Assembly (NCBI GenBank): GCA_973895155.1
Contig: OZ316895.1
Coordinates: 14,198,001 to 14,262,000, forward strand
Length of the DNA stretch: 64,000 nucleotides
Direction: 5' to 3'
DNA from: Marsupella aquatica
Lineage: Eukaryota; Marchantiophyta
Positions within the stretch are counted from its first letter, which is position 1. The number at the start of each line of letters is the position of its first letter. The position numbers and the translations under genes were made by a program. Shown here piece by piece: positions 45,619-56,697 of the stretch. The notes under the pieces were generated by a model, which was not told the origin of the DNA, searched no databases, and saw only the letters and a list, made by a program, of their open reading frames with translations.

Positions 45619-46742
45619 GAAAAAGGGACCTTCTCTTGGTATCTTTCTAATCTCCCAATTTGGGGGAAATTAATCTGGGATGGACTGGCACATTGCCCAT
45701 GGTGATTACCATGGACTGTTACAGTACGTTGTTGCAGTCTTTATATGCGTTGCACTGGAATCTCATTTCTATGCCTTACTTGGCGCAGTTGGTTACTGAG
45801 TGCTTCTAGCATGATTGTTCTCTAATCTCAAACACCAATGACCGATCCCATGAAATTGATCCTCAACTGCTCAACAATGTTTGTTAAAGGAGAGTAACGC
45901 TTCTTTGTCTTAAACCACAAATCCTGGTACAAGGTCACCGTCCTGGGGTGCTCATTGAAAATGATTCCTCACTTGAAGAACGCAAGGCATTCTCCCAACA
46001 GCCGTTGCACCACCACTCACCCCTAAGCCTTATGTCCACCGTTCAGTGTGATCCCTTGTGTCACGTGAGAATAAAATATCCGTTTGTTCTCACGTGTTTT
46101 AGGGTTTTACTCTAAGTGATTCCTCACGGGCAACTATGTGAAGGTCCATCTGGGCTTCACTTTCATCCGGGCTTAAGTTTCCAACTTTTTGGCAACCTTG
46201 TGGCAGTATAAATTAGGGTGGCTTTAAAAGACATTGGGGGCAGTTTCCTTTTTTTTTTTGTCTCCAAGATTTGATCAAGGGCATCTATTTGGGAGAGACT
46301 GCTTCTGTTCACTTTACAAAACATTGGGGGCCTTTTCAACCTAACCTATTACCAATCCTACATGGAATGGAGTGGGGGTAAATTTTTGCTTATGTGGAGG
46401 CTTACTCTTTTGTTCTAGATTTTAGACCACCTCTGTTGGAGGTCTCTTCTTCTAAAGATATACCTCCAAACTAAAATTTTGTACTTAACAGACCAATAGA
46501 TGCACACTCTCTCCCAGTGGACCTCCGGGCCCACTAGAGGTAACATTTTGTGTGAGATGTTCTTCAAACACAGTGTGCAGTCCTTAATAACGCAAGATTG
46601 TCAAGGAGATTGTCATTGTAAATGCAAGTTCATGTTCTCTTTTTTGTCAGTGTCCAATCGCATTGCCAAATGCGGTTGACTACGATTGCAGTTCCAAGTG
46701 AATCAATGTATTAACATTGTATACAATGACAACAATGCATAC
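45619..46742. other. Non-coding DNA
   Basis: I see no gene or defined repeat. CAAACATC at 46743-46750 starts the target duplication of the next MITE. Confidence 0.45.
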
Positions 46743-46750
46743 AAACATCC

Positions 46751-47050
46751 TCAGAGGTCTCACTCCAAGGGAGGCCCCACATCACGCGTGAAGTTTTCAA
46801 ATAATAAACACCCTAAAAATTAAGAAAATAAAATAGATTTTTTCTATTTTTCCTAAATTGATGGAATATTCCAGAAATAGTCACACATTTGAGACTAAAA
46901 AACCCATATAGCTCTTATAATTCTCAGAATTGGATTAAAACACCACTGTATTTTTTCCAAAAAAATTAATTAAGTCTTCTGCGCAATTGAATTTAAAAAA
47001 CTCTTTCTTTGTGTGCAATGGGTTGAAAGAGAAGAAGTGAGGACCCCAGG
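46751..47050. mobile_element. hAT-type MITE, 300 bp, divergent member
   Basis: Ends CTCAGAGGTCTCAC and (reverse complement) CCTGGGGTCCTCAC; perfect 8-bp target duplication CAAACATC at 46743-46750 and 47051-47058. It shares GGAATATTCC and GTCTTC segments with the other members but is more diverged inside. Confidence 0.88.
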
Positions 47051-47058
47051 CAAACATC

Positions 47059-47782
47059 AACCGTAGTGTCAAACAAAATATACGTCGTTCGGCCGCACGA
47101 CAACACAAAGCCTCGCTGTTAGATCATGTATACATTGACAATAATGTATACAAAGACCCTAATGTTTGATGAACCAAGCATTATGCAACCACAACATACA
47201 CAAAGCTTTGTAGACATTGACATCCATGTATAAAAAATGTATTATATTATAATAATTAGCCAACTTAGGGTTTGGAGTAAACCAGAGCAAAGGTGTGTAA
47301 AGGCTAAATATGCACGGGAATATGCATATATCTTGAACCAAATACATTCTTGACAATGTGTTTAGAGGAGGACCCACCAAATCACTGACCTCAAGTTACA
47401 AAAGTTTTGCAGATTCCTGTCATTTTACATGACATTTTTTATGCACATGCTTTGCATGTGAGCTAGCTTGGACAGCAAGGTTGTGAGTGTTTCCACTCCC
47501 CTAATGTGTAGAGGATGCTTAGAGGGAGGTGTTAGGCATGGAGGACAATGAGTCAATGCATTTGTGGAGGTGATCTTTGGGAGGTCCATGTCTCCTACCA
47601 TGAGAGGGCAAGAATGCAAGACACACATGAACATCTGAGGACTTGAAAGAATGTTGGATGACAAAATTGCTAAAATAGATGCCATAAAGGGCGGGCACAT
47701 CTAAATTTTGAAAATGCCTTTAAAAGTTGTATACACTCCGACAATGTCTTCATAAAATCAGGGAGGTTTGGGGGTGACAGAG
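47059..47782. other. Non-coding DNA between two MITEs
   Basis: No recognisable gene. The small minus-strand frames (47159-47380, 47425-47700) have no family resemblance I can name. Confidence 0.4.
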
Positions 47783-47790
47783 CTTGCAAG

Positions 47791-48088
47791 CTCAAGGGTT
47801 TCACTTCTATAGAATCGGCACATCATGTGCGACGAAGAATAGGGTAGTTTTACTGGTTTTAAGGGAAGACTTAGAAAATTTTGTGGAAGAACTTTTAGGG
47901 TCTTTGAAATCCAATTTGGAGTCCTGTAAGAACATTAGGGTCATTTTAATGATTTTTTTGGAATATTCCAAGAATATTCTAACTTTATGGGGTTTTGAAA
48001 ATAAATATTTTTTCTTACATTTTAGGGGGTGCATGGCTTAAAAACGTCGCAGGTGATGGAGGGGGCCCTATGTAGTGAGACTCCCAAG
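47791..48088 (-). mobile_element. hAT-type MITE, 298 bp
   Basis: Inverse orientation relative to the element at 7004. Ends CTCAAGGGTTTCAC and (reverse complement) CTTGGGAGTCTCAC, flanked by a perfect 8-bp target duplication CTTGCAAG (47783-47790, 48089-48096). It keeps the full-length family interior (TGTGCGACGAAG, GGAATATTCCAAGAATATTC, AAAACGTCGC). Confidence 0.93.
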
Positions 48089-48096
48089 CTTGCAAG

Positions 48097-48974
48097 CTCC
48101 AATGAGGTTGTCAACTCTTTTCTTTGTGTTGTGAATACTAAAGTGACAATGTATGCTGAAAAGCTGAGAGGCCAGGCACAAAGGCGCTTGCATGCTCTGA
48201 TGCCGTTGCAAACTTGAATGTTCATTTGTAGTTTGAATACAAAAACCATATTGTGAAAAAAAATAAGAAGCCATCCGCCGTGCTCCAATGCTCCATTGAG
48301 GCTAGGGGCTATATATGGCGTTTGCACGATCCATGCACTGCGTAGTTATGGTCGGCCTTCTACACACGACCAACCATGGTGTCCGCAGGGTACTCAATGA
48401 ACCTGAAATGTGTGGTAAAGCGTTTCACAAGAATATTGTTGTACCGAGTGGGCGTGGAGGCCCATTGGGAGGGAATCTGAAACTTCAGGTCCACTGGGAG
48501 ACGGGCTGGGAGAGAATCTACATCTGTTGGTCTGTTAACTAGAAAAGTTAGGTTTGGAGGTCCATTAGGTATATGTCTCTCTCTTCTTCTGGCCCCTTGG
48601 TCCATTCCTATTTTGAGTCATTTGCATTAAGAGGGAACCCACAAGTCATTCATAGGATCTTCTCTTGTCACATCTACAAAGACTTTAACCACATATACAT
48701 GAAATTCAGGTGGAGTGGGTCCTCAATCTGTCTTTTAGCAACTTAATCTAGCACCAGGCTGCACTTACTTAGCTTTATTACACCTTGGGGGCTATAAAAG
48801 GATTCCAAAAATGCTTTTAGTACCCAAACACCTAATTTAGTGTGTGCCATGGCCCTCCAGTTTGCTGTGGTAGAAAAAGCTCCCAAGTTCCCCCAATGTC
48901 TTGTAAAGTCATCCTTATTGAATTTATTGAATGATCTACTTCTATAATATAGCTCAATACCCGTGCGTTGCACA
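48097..48974. other. Non-coding DNA
   Basis: No gene seen. The frames in this stretch are short and overlap on both strands. Confidence 0.4.
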
Positions 48975-49465
48975 AAAGATGTCGTGACGGCCAAGATGTC
49001 GTTCCCGATGTCCTTGAGAACAAAAGAGGTCATGTCGGCCAAGAGGTTGTTGAGAATAAAGATGTCATGTCGGCCAAGAGGTAGTTGAGAAGAAAGGTGT
49101 AGTGTCGGCCAAGAGGTCGTTGAGAAGAACGATGTTGTGTCGCCCAAGATGTGAGAACAAAAGATGTTGTGTTGGCCAAGATGCTGGTGATAACAAAAGA
49201 TGTCGTGTCGGCCAAGAGGTCATTGAGAAGGAAAATGTCGTGTTGGCCAAGAAGTCGTTGAGGACAACAGATGTCATGTCTCCCATTCAAGATGTTATTA
49301 AGAAAAAAGATGTCGTGTCATCTAAGATGTCATTAAGAAAAACAAATGTTGTGTTGCCCAAGATGTTGTTGTTTAAAAAAAAAGATGTGGTGTCACCCAA
49401 GATGCCGTTAAGAAAAAAAGATGTGGTGTCGCCCAAGATGTTCTTAAGAAAAAAATCTTGCGCAA
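48975..49465. repeat. Minisatellite, about 14 units of about 35 bp
   Basis: Units carry the core GTCGTGTCGGCCAAGAGGTC followed by GTTGAGAAGAAA. Core spacing is about 35 bp (for example 49031, 49066, 49101, 49136). The right third drifts to CCCAAGATG and poly-A rich linkers. All the overlapping frames here are periodic translations of the repeat, so I do not call a protein. Confidence 0.88.
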
Positions 49466-49620
49466 AAAATGAGTAACAACAACCACAAAGTATCACCAGT
49501 CAAGAATGATTTTTGTCTTTGTATTTTTCATTTTGTAATTCCTTGAAAACCTTTAACTTCTCCCCCACCCACCTTTTAGGCCTTTTCTACTATTTTTTGG
49601 TTTGATCTTTTCTATTACAT

Positions 49621-50263
49621 CCCGGTTTGACCTTGCCCGTCAAACTGACAAAAAATCACCGGCAAATCGGCAACCCGGCACCCGGGTTCGGGAACAGTCC
49701 TGGCCGGGATACGTTTGGGAGACGATTGGGCCGGGTCCGGGCCGGGTTTGGGCAAGGTTCGGGGGAGTTCGGGCGAGGTTTGGGGGGGTTCCAGGGGGGT
49801 CGGGGGGTCGGGGGTCCGGGAGGTTCGGGTTCGGGGGAGCTGATCCGGGGGGGTTCGACGGTCCGGGTCTGGGGCGTGGAGGATTAGGGTTCGGGTCGCG
49901 GCCCCCCTTTCCCCGGCCCCCTTTCCCCGACCCCCAAACCCCCTTCCCCCGGCCGCCGACCCCCAAACCCCTTTCCCCGAACCCCACCCCCTTTCCCTGG
50001 GCCCCAACCCCAGACTCGGCCCTGACCGGCTGCCACCCCAAACCGGGGTCCGGGGGAGTCGGGGAATGGTCCGGGAATGGTCCGGGGGAGTCCGGGAAGA
50101 GTTTGGGAATGGTCCAGGTGAGTCCGGGAAGGGTCCGGGGGAGTCTGGGTGAGTTCAGGAGAATATTATCAAATATCTGTCAAATTGGTCGTTTTCAGGC
50201 CGTCATTTGACAGTTTTTGACGTGCACGGCAAGCCGTCAACTTGCCCGTCACGTTAAACCGGT
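49621..50263. mobile_element. GC-rich non-autonomous hAT-type element, 643 bp
   Basis: Terminal motifs CCCGGTTTGAC and (reverse complement) ACCGGTTTAAC, with a perfect 8-bp target duplication TATTACAT at 49613-49620 and 50264-50271. The subterminal motif CTTGCCCGTCA occurs at both ends. The interior is extremely GC-rich (GGTTCGGGGG-like and CCCCTTTCCCC runs), unlike its AT-rich flanks. Long Gly/Pro frames on both strands are composition artefacts. Confidence 0.88.
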
Positions 50264-50271
50264 TATTACAT

Positions 50272-52025
50272 TAAGTAATAGTTATAATCATTTAAACTCC
50301 TCCTAGGAAGTAGATTACCATGGGGTACAATGTCTAGGCATGGAGAATACTATTTCTATACATGGGGTTTCGTATGCATGGATAGTACTATACATAGATG
50401 GTCCATAAAATACTTGATTATTGTGTATTGTCATTCCTTGACATTCCCAATTCCCCTTTAGTTCTTGCTTGAAAAACGTGTCACTCTTTATTTTACACTC
50501 AATATAATTTAATTTTGTTTTATTATTTCTTTTGGTTAGATTTTTTAATTTTTGTGCCCTTCAAATTTGAATGAGGAACACTCTAAAAAGTGGCACAACT
50601 GTGTATTATAGGAGTTAATGTATTCCTAACAAAAATACTCTCTGCTGATTGCTTACAAACTTGGAGCAAGGGAAGAAGACCATATACAATAAAAGCACAT
50701 CGAAACAGAAATAATGGTTTACGAGGTCTTCGTTTACCATCCTTAGGTATAGTGACCAACATTTGCTACCTGTAGATTCCACCTCACTTTGTTACTCTTT
50801 TGGCAAAAAATTGCTGCTGTAGATTTTTTTTGACTTCCATGAGCATACCCCATTGGCCAAAATCTGTTACTTCAGACACGTTGACATTTGGCACCGTGGC
50901 AAAAGTTGGAGAAATCTTTAAAAATTATCATGGAAGTAAGGGCAAGAGGGCGTATTACAAGTGACAGATTTATATCCACTCCCACAGAACCAAACCAGTA
51001 CATACTAGGGAGTAGTACAACTCAGCCAATTTTTGGGTGGCCAAATTAGGCTACACTCTACCTCTCCAAAAACAATTTGCCACTTTTGGCAGGAATCTGC
51101 TAGGTTTATTGTTTTCCACTAGCTGGTGTGGTTTCCCATCTAGCCAGCCTCCCACATAGCCACAAACCCCATTAGCCCAAATCTGATGGCCATCATTACA
51201 TGAAGGGAGATATAACGGTCAAAACATCATTCCAGAAAATTAGGAATTCCTAGCCTCTTCTTCTTCACGAAGGCCTGACATTAACCACAGGGCCAAATTT
51301 AGAAAAGCCTTACAAAATACGCTGGTAAAACTGGCCGAATTATATCCACTACCATAGACCCAAAAACACCAAACGAGGATCCCAGAGGCTAATGCAGTGA
51401 CACAATAAAGCGGATAAAAGGATCTCTCAAAGGCTAATGACAGTAACGAGGATAACAAAAAGGACAAACTTTGGAGGCCCAAATAGGCAAAAAGCTCCAG
51501 AATCCCCATAGCACAAGAACTATGGCCATCCTGAGCAGCACGTTTATTCCTTGAAATAAAGTAAGACCAACATATCTTATTCTCGTACTAGTTTTTATTT
51601 TATTTTTAAAATAATGGATGCCCTGGAAAGAGTCAATGTTAACAGGACATCAAGCTTCATAGGTCAATATATTGCGAGCTTCTCTCAGTCACATCTTTAA
51701 TCAATAAATAATTGTTTTTAGTGCCAACCTGGATGACACTTCAGGTAAACTCTGTAGTACTTTTGCCAGATGACAACGTTCGCCGATTTAGAGTTTCTTC
51801 TGTTTGCATATGAAATTCATAACTTTTAAGGTTCTTTCTTTCCTGCCAGGGGTGGCTAATAATGTAACCTTGGGAAGGAGAAGATACTAGAAACAATTTT
51901 TATCTAAATTTAGCAGATTAATTATGACCATGCAATCTCTTGACATAGCCATTAGATTCTGTTGCTAGGTGGGAATCCTGATCCTGATGGAAGACAACAA
52001 ATATTTTTTGCCAAAAATTGCATGG
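50272..52025. other. Non-coding DNA with a dispersed repeat relic
   Basis: No gene. The segment around 51340-51530 (minus strand) is distantly similar to 59090-59420, so both may be relics of one repeat. CATGG at 52021-52025 is the target duplication of copia E. Confidence 0.4.
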
Positions 52026-52158
52026 TGTCGTGAGGTAATGAGTCTCCAACAGATCTTCTAGTCCGGGAGGTTTTATATATAGGTGTATGTATCATGTACA
52101 CCCCTGGTTAGGGTGACTTAACCAGGGTAAACGGTGACTAGACGTGGGGATTATAACA
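52026..52158 (-). repeat. Copia E 3' LTR, 133 bp
   Basis: Followed inward by CTCCCCCTTGGC, which on the minus strand is the purine tract GCCAAGGGGGAG for plus-strand priming. Confidence 0.93.
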
Positions 52159-52492
52159 CTCCCCCTTGGCTAAATAGTGGTAGCTATGTAGACAACTAAT
52201 CCTATGAGTCTAGTCTTTGTTGATTATGTTTATGGAGTGTATATGATAGGTGTACAAGCGAGGAGGACTGCCTCGTTAAAAAACCTTTATCAACTCTAGC
52301 TTAGTAAAAACTCTACCAGTGTAGTAGAGAAAAATATGAGTGCTAAAGGAAAAAGAGTGCAGTCTAACAGTCCTCGTCGTAATAAATATCAATGTTAAGT
52401 AAAGTTAGATGCTATAGTAAATCTAGCTTTTAACATTTGTCTCATCAGTAGGTTGTCAGCAGCATATCATCAGCATCATGTCGTCAACATCA
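52159..52492 (-). other. Copia E 3' non-coding region
   Basis: Between the polypurine tract and the end of RNase H I see no coding sequence. CATCATG/GTCATCA-type short repeats lie near 52450-52500. Confidence 0.5.
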
Positions 52493-55400
52493 TCAAGTAT
52501 CATGTGGAGCAGCAGCCTCCACGGTCATCATGCGTCGCACGCTCCGTAGTCCAATCGCCTGGCAGTGTCGGTGATGGACTGATGGTGATAATGATTTGGT
52601 GAAGAGATCCACACAGTTGTCTGCACTTGAAATCTGCAAAATGTTGATCTCTTTTCCATGTAACTCGTGAGTGTAGAAAAATTTCGGAGCTATGTGCTTC
52701 ACGCGATCACCTTTGATAAACCCTAAACCCTAAACCCTTCACGACCCTTCACGACCCTTCACGACTAGCCTCATGTAACGGCTTCACGACTAGCCTCATG
52801 TAGAGCTAAGATTTCTGAGTGATTCGATGAGGTTGCTGTTAGGGTTTGTTTCACGCTTTTCCAAGAGAAAGCGGTACCCCCTATGGTAAAAACATATCCG
52901 GTTTGGGATTTTGCGGTATCAGTGTCGGAGAGGTATCCGACATCCGCGTATCCTATTAGCTCGTGGTTTGCACCGAATGAGTAAAATAACCCGGTATCGG
53001 TGGTTCCACGTAGATATCTAAATACGTGCTTAACTCCATTCCAGTGTCTGGCTGTGGGAGTTGCACTATGTCTGGCTAGTAAGTTAACTGCAAATGCAAT
53101 GTCTGGTCGTGTCTGATTTGCTAGATACATTAATGCTCCTATTGCGGAAAGATATGGTGTTTCTAGTCCTAATAGTGGTTCATGTTCTTCGCGCTTGCGA
53201 AAAACATCAGTATTATTTTCTAATGAACGTACAACCATTGGTGACGTCAATGTGCTAGGTTCATATTGAACTGTTTTAGGATCTTTTCGGTTTGTGTGGT
53301 CTGATGGAGCATCATGCCAGTGGGTAGGATCTCTAGTTGTAAGCCTAAGCAAAAGTTTGTATGTCCAAGGTCTTTCATCTCAAATGTGGATTTAAGACTG
53401 GTAATAGTATCTTCTGTAAGTTGGGGTGTCCCAAATATATTTAAGTCATCAACATAAATAGAAACGATGACATATTCATCATCCACATGTTTAATAAATA
53501 AACATGGTGTAATGGCATCATGGGAAAAACCCATGGCAATCATTTCATCAGTAAATCTTTGATACCATACTCTGCCACTTTGTTTCAGACCATATAATGC
53601 CTTCAACATGCAGATAGCTAGTCCACGGCGAGTATTCCGTACGGTTGACACAGCGGTGTCATTATTATGAGTTACATGTGTAGATGACACATGAGGTGTA
53701 ACTTGAGATAATTGTGTGATAATCTTATGTAAATATGGGATATGCGATTTAGCGCCTTGAGCTAAGGCTCGGCGTCGTTGCTCCAACTCGGGAGGTGATC
53801 GCATGTATAGACAAGTGTCTAAAGTTCCATATAGATATGCGGTTGCAACATCCAGTTGTCGCATTTGTAGTTTATGGAAAATGGCAAATCCGATAAGGTA
53901 TCGGAATGTTGTGCTATCCATAACCGGTGAGTAAGTTTTATCGTAATGAATTCCCGGTTGTTGGGTAAATCCTTTCCCTACCAGACGTGCTTTGTAGCGT
54001 ACAACTTGGCCTTTATCATTTCTTTTGTGGACGAATGTCCACTTGTAGCCAATGAGGTGTACGTCTTGCGGTGTTGGCTCGACTGGGCCAAAAGTGTGTC
54101 TGCTTAGTAGGAAATCTAATTCTCCGTTTATAGCTTTTTGCCATTCAGGCCAATCTGGTCTGTTTTGGCATTCTAAGATGGATATTGGTTCTGGTGTTTT
54201 GTCTGTGATATGTGTTGCCACCATTAATGCAAAAGCATCATCTATTGAAGTAGTATTTCTATCCCACATCGCACCTGTGTCTGCGTAGTGGATAGAGATC
54301 TCTTCATGGGATGTAGATTCGGTATGATTGACATCAGGTGAAGGTGATATAGATGAACCACGCCTTCGTGGTTGTTTATCTTTTGATCCCAAGGGTCTAC
54401 CTCGTTTTGCACGAGGTTGGGATGTACTTGCTGGCTCACTTGATAATTCGATGCGAGCAGATGCTCTCGCAGCTGGAATATGTGAGCGGGTAATTTGTGA
54501 TGTGTCAATGAAAGCGTCAGGAAGTTCTTCCACAATCTTGTGGAGTTGCAGAATTCTTTGAACTTCTTTCTCCCCTTGATTCGTTCTAAGGTCTTGCCAA
54601 AATGGCGAGTGTCTTTCCCACTCCAAAGGTGGTTGTGGGTGTTCGGGGGTTTAGGGTGATGTGCAGAAGTCATCAAATGTTTCGGATGTGAATTCCCCTG
54701 CATTGTCCACCCTTAGTGTCTTAATGGGGTGGCCTGGGAATTGTGCTTTCACGCGCAGGATTTGCGCCAAGATACGAGGCATAACCATGTTCCTCGTTGA
54801 AAGCAATGTCACATTTGACCATTTAGTTGATGCGTCGATTAATACCATGAAGTAGCGAAAGGGTCCGCTCGGTGGGTTGATCGGCCCGCAACATCGGCGT
54901 GGATTATTTCCAAGAATTTGGGTATTTTGGTTGGCAATTTTGATGCCGTGGGCCTTGTTATTAATTTTCCGCGTGAGCATGCAGTGCATGGGATGCTAGC
55001 TGGAATGTGGCGTGTATTGATTGGAATGCCACTTGAATTCTTAAGTATTTTGCTTAGCATTGATTGGCCGGGGTGGCCAAGGCGTGCATGCCAAAGCGCG
55101 GACAATTCACTTGTGTTGGCATTGTTATGCAAGCATTCAATATGAGTTACATAAAACCCGCAGGGGTACGAGAAAAGGGTTTCTTTAATGATATTCCCCG
55201 TAGGGGTATTTTCAACCAAGTGTATCACTTCCTGATCTCTGGTATCGCCCGTCTGGACATGTAGTCCGTTTGCTCGTATATCTCTAAAACTGAGGAGATT
55301 ACGCGTTACGTTCGGGGCAAAAATAGCAGATTCTATGTGTATAGCTATACCCTGCGGGAGTCTAATGGAAGCTGGGCCAAAGCCCTCTTCTATTTGGCTA

Positions 55401-56697
55401 GGGCCATTAATAGTGGTTAGGGATCGACGTGAGGGTGTGATCTTGTGAAAAAGGTGTCGATCCCGGAGGATAGTGTGCGTGGTTGCACTATCTATAATAC
55501 ATGTGCTGGGGCTATTTAGATCTGGGGTTGTGGAACTACTTGCCACTAAGTGTGCTTCGGATTGGGCAGGTAGATCTGAAAAGTCTTGGAATGGGTCGCT
55601 GGACCCCATAAACGCCCCGTGGGTTTCACGGGGTGGTGCCCTAGAGGTTTGTCCGTCCCTGAGGGATCGTTGATATAGCTCTTTAAGGTGTTGTGGGATT
55701 CTATAGTTTCTGGCTAGGTGGTTGGTCATGCCACATGCATGGCATTTTGGGCATTCCCGTTGTGGTTGGGATTGTGACCAATCATTTTGGCGGTTGTTGT
55801 TATATGTTCTTCCATCGCCGCGTCCGCCGTGTCCACCTCGTCCGCCGTGTCCACCTCGTCCGCCGTGTCCACCTCGTCCTCCGCGTCTGCCTCGTCCTCC
55901 ACGTCCTCCGCGTCCTCCGCGTCCACTAAAGGACCGTCTGAAATTGTATTGTGGGCGTTGGTTAAAGAAACTCCCCCTGTTGGGGTGGTTTCTATGGTTG
56001 CCATTCCTACTTCGCTTAATGCCCTGCTTTGATGTGGAGGGTTCAGCGGTGTCGGTAAGATGTGTTTCACTCTGTGATCCTGAGGGCAGTGTGCCCGCAG
56101 GACGTTTTCTAGAGTTAACTAAGAGGAGTTCTTGGTTTCTTTCGGTGACTAGGAGGTGGGCTATGAGCTCGGAGTATTGCCCGAACTTCATGTTTCGATA
56201 CTGAGTTGATAGCCACACATTCGATGAATGAAATGTTGACAAGGTCTTCTCTAGCAGATCCTTGTCTGTGACCGGCTCGCCACATATGCGAGGGTTGATG
56301 TTATTCTAAAGAGTTCGCTATTGTAGGCTGAAATAGAGGTAAAGTCCTGGACCCGCAGGTTGAGCCAGTCTTGCCTGGCTCTAGGTAATTCAACCAGTTT
56401 CCGGTGGTCGAATCGGGTCTGGAGCGCTATCCATAGTTCGCGAGGAGTCAAAAGGTGCATGTATTGTCTCTGTAGGAATCTATGGATGTGGCGTCTCAAG
56501 AATACTAGGGCTTTCGATTCGTTGGCTTTAGTTAATGGGTCTGGTTGTGGTTCACCGGCAAGGATGGGTTGAGCGAGCCCTATTGCAGGGAGTAGGGTTA
56601 GCGAGGTTAGGTTTTCTTTTAGGTTCATGGACCATTCTAGGTAGTTGCCGCCATCTATTTCTAGGGCTGGAAAGTTAAGTTTCTCTAGGTTGGTCAT
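52493..56697 (-). pseudogene. Copia E gag-pol, broken
   Basis: Gag starts at 56697 (MTNLEKLNFPALEIDGGNYLEW). After a frameshift near 56250 it continues with an RGG/GRGG-rich stretch (about 55840-55930) and a knuckle CHACGMTNHLARNY, whose last Cys is Tyr. Protease (CIIDSATTHTI), GAG-pre-integrase (LWHARLGHPG) and part of the integrase core (DASTKWS, LRVDNAGEF) follow, then a deletion near 54650 removes the rest of integrase. RT (54626-53247) has YKARLVGKGFTQQPGIHYD, RQLDVATAYLYG and SIYVDDLNIFG, with about 50 extra residues before KALYGLKQ. RNase H (53352-52493) has lost its middle, replaced by short tandem repeats at 52719-52810. Confidence 0.9.
52719..52810. repeat. Telomere-like and short tandem repeats replacing part of RNase H
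   Basis: On the plus strand, three AAACCCT units (52723-52738) are followed by CTTCACGACC repeated three times. Then a roughly 25-bp unit containing TTCACGACTAGCCTCATGTA is present twice. On either side the copia reading is normal (SREAV and FIKGDRVKHIAP), with about 35-40 expected residues missing between. Confidence 0.85.

Noticed and set aside
48743-49496. Repeating frames such as DTTSFF..SWPT
   Set aside because: They are translations of a 35-bp minisatellite; the period is not a multiple of three and indels break every frame.
49602-50210. Long Gly- and Pro-rich open frames on both strands
   Set aside because: They overlap on opposite strands inside a GC-rich non-autonomous element with clear ends; stop codons are rare there because of base composition.
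50264-52025. Membrane-protein-like minus frame at 51240-51509
   Set aside because: Hydrophobic by composition and related to a degenerate repeat at 59070-59312; no start context or family match.
55693-56204. Plus-strand Pro/Arg frames
   Set aside because: They are antisense to the RGG-rich gag repeat of copia E.
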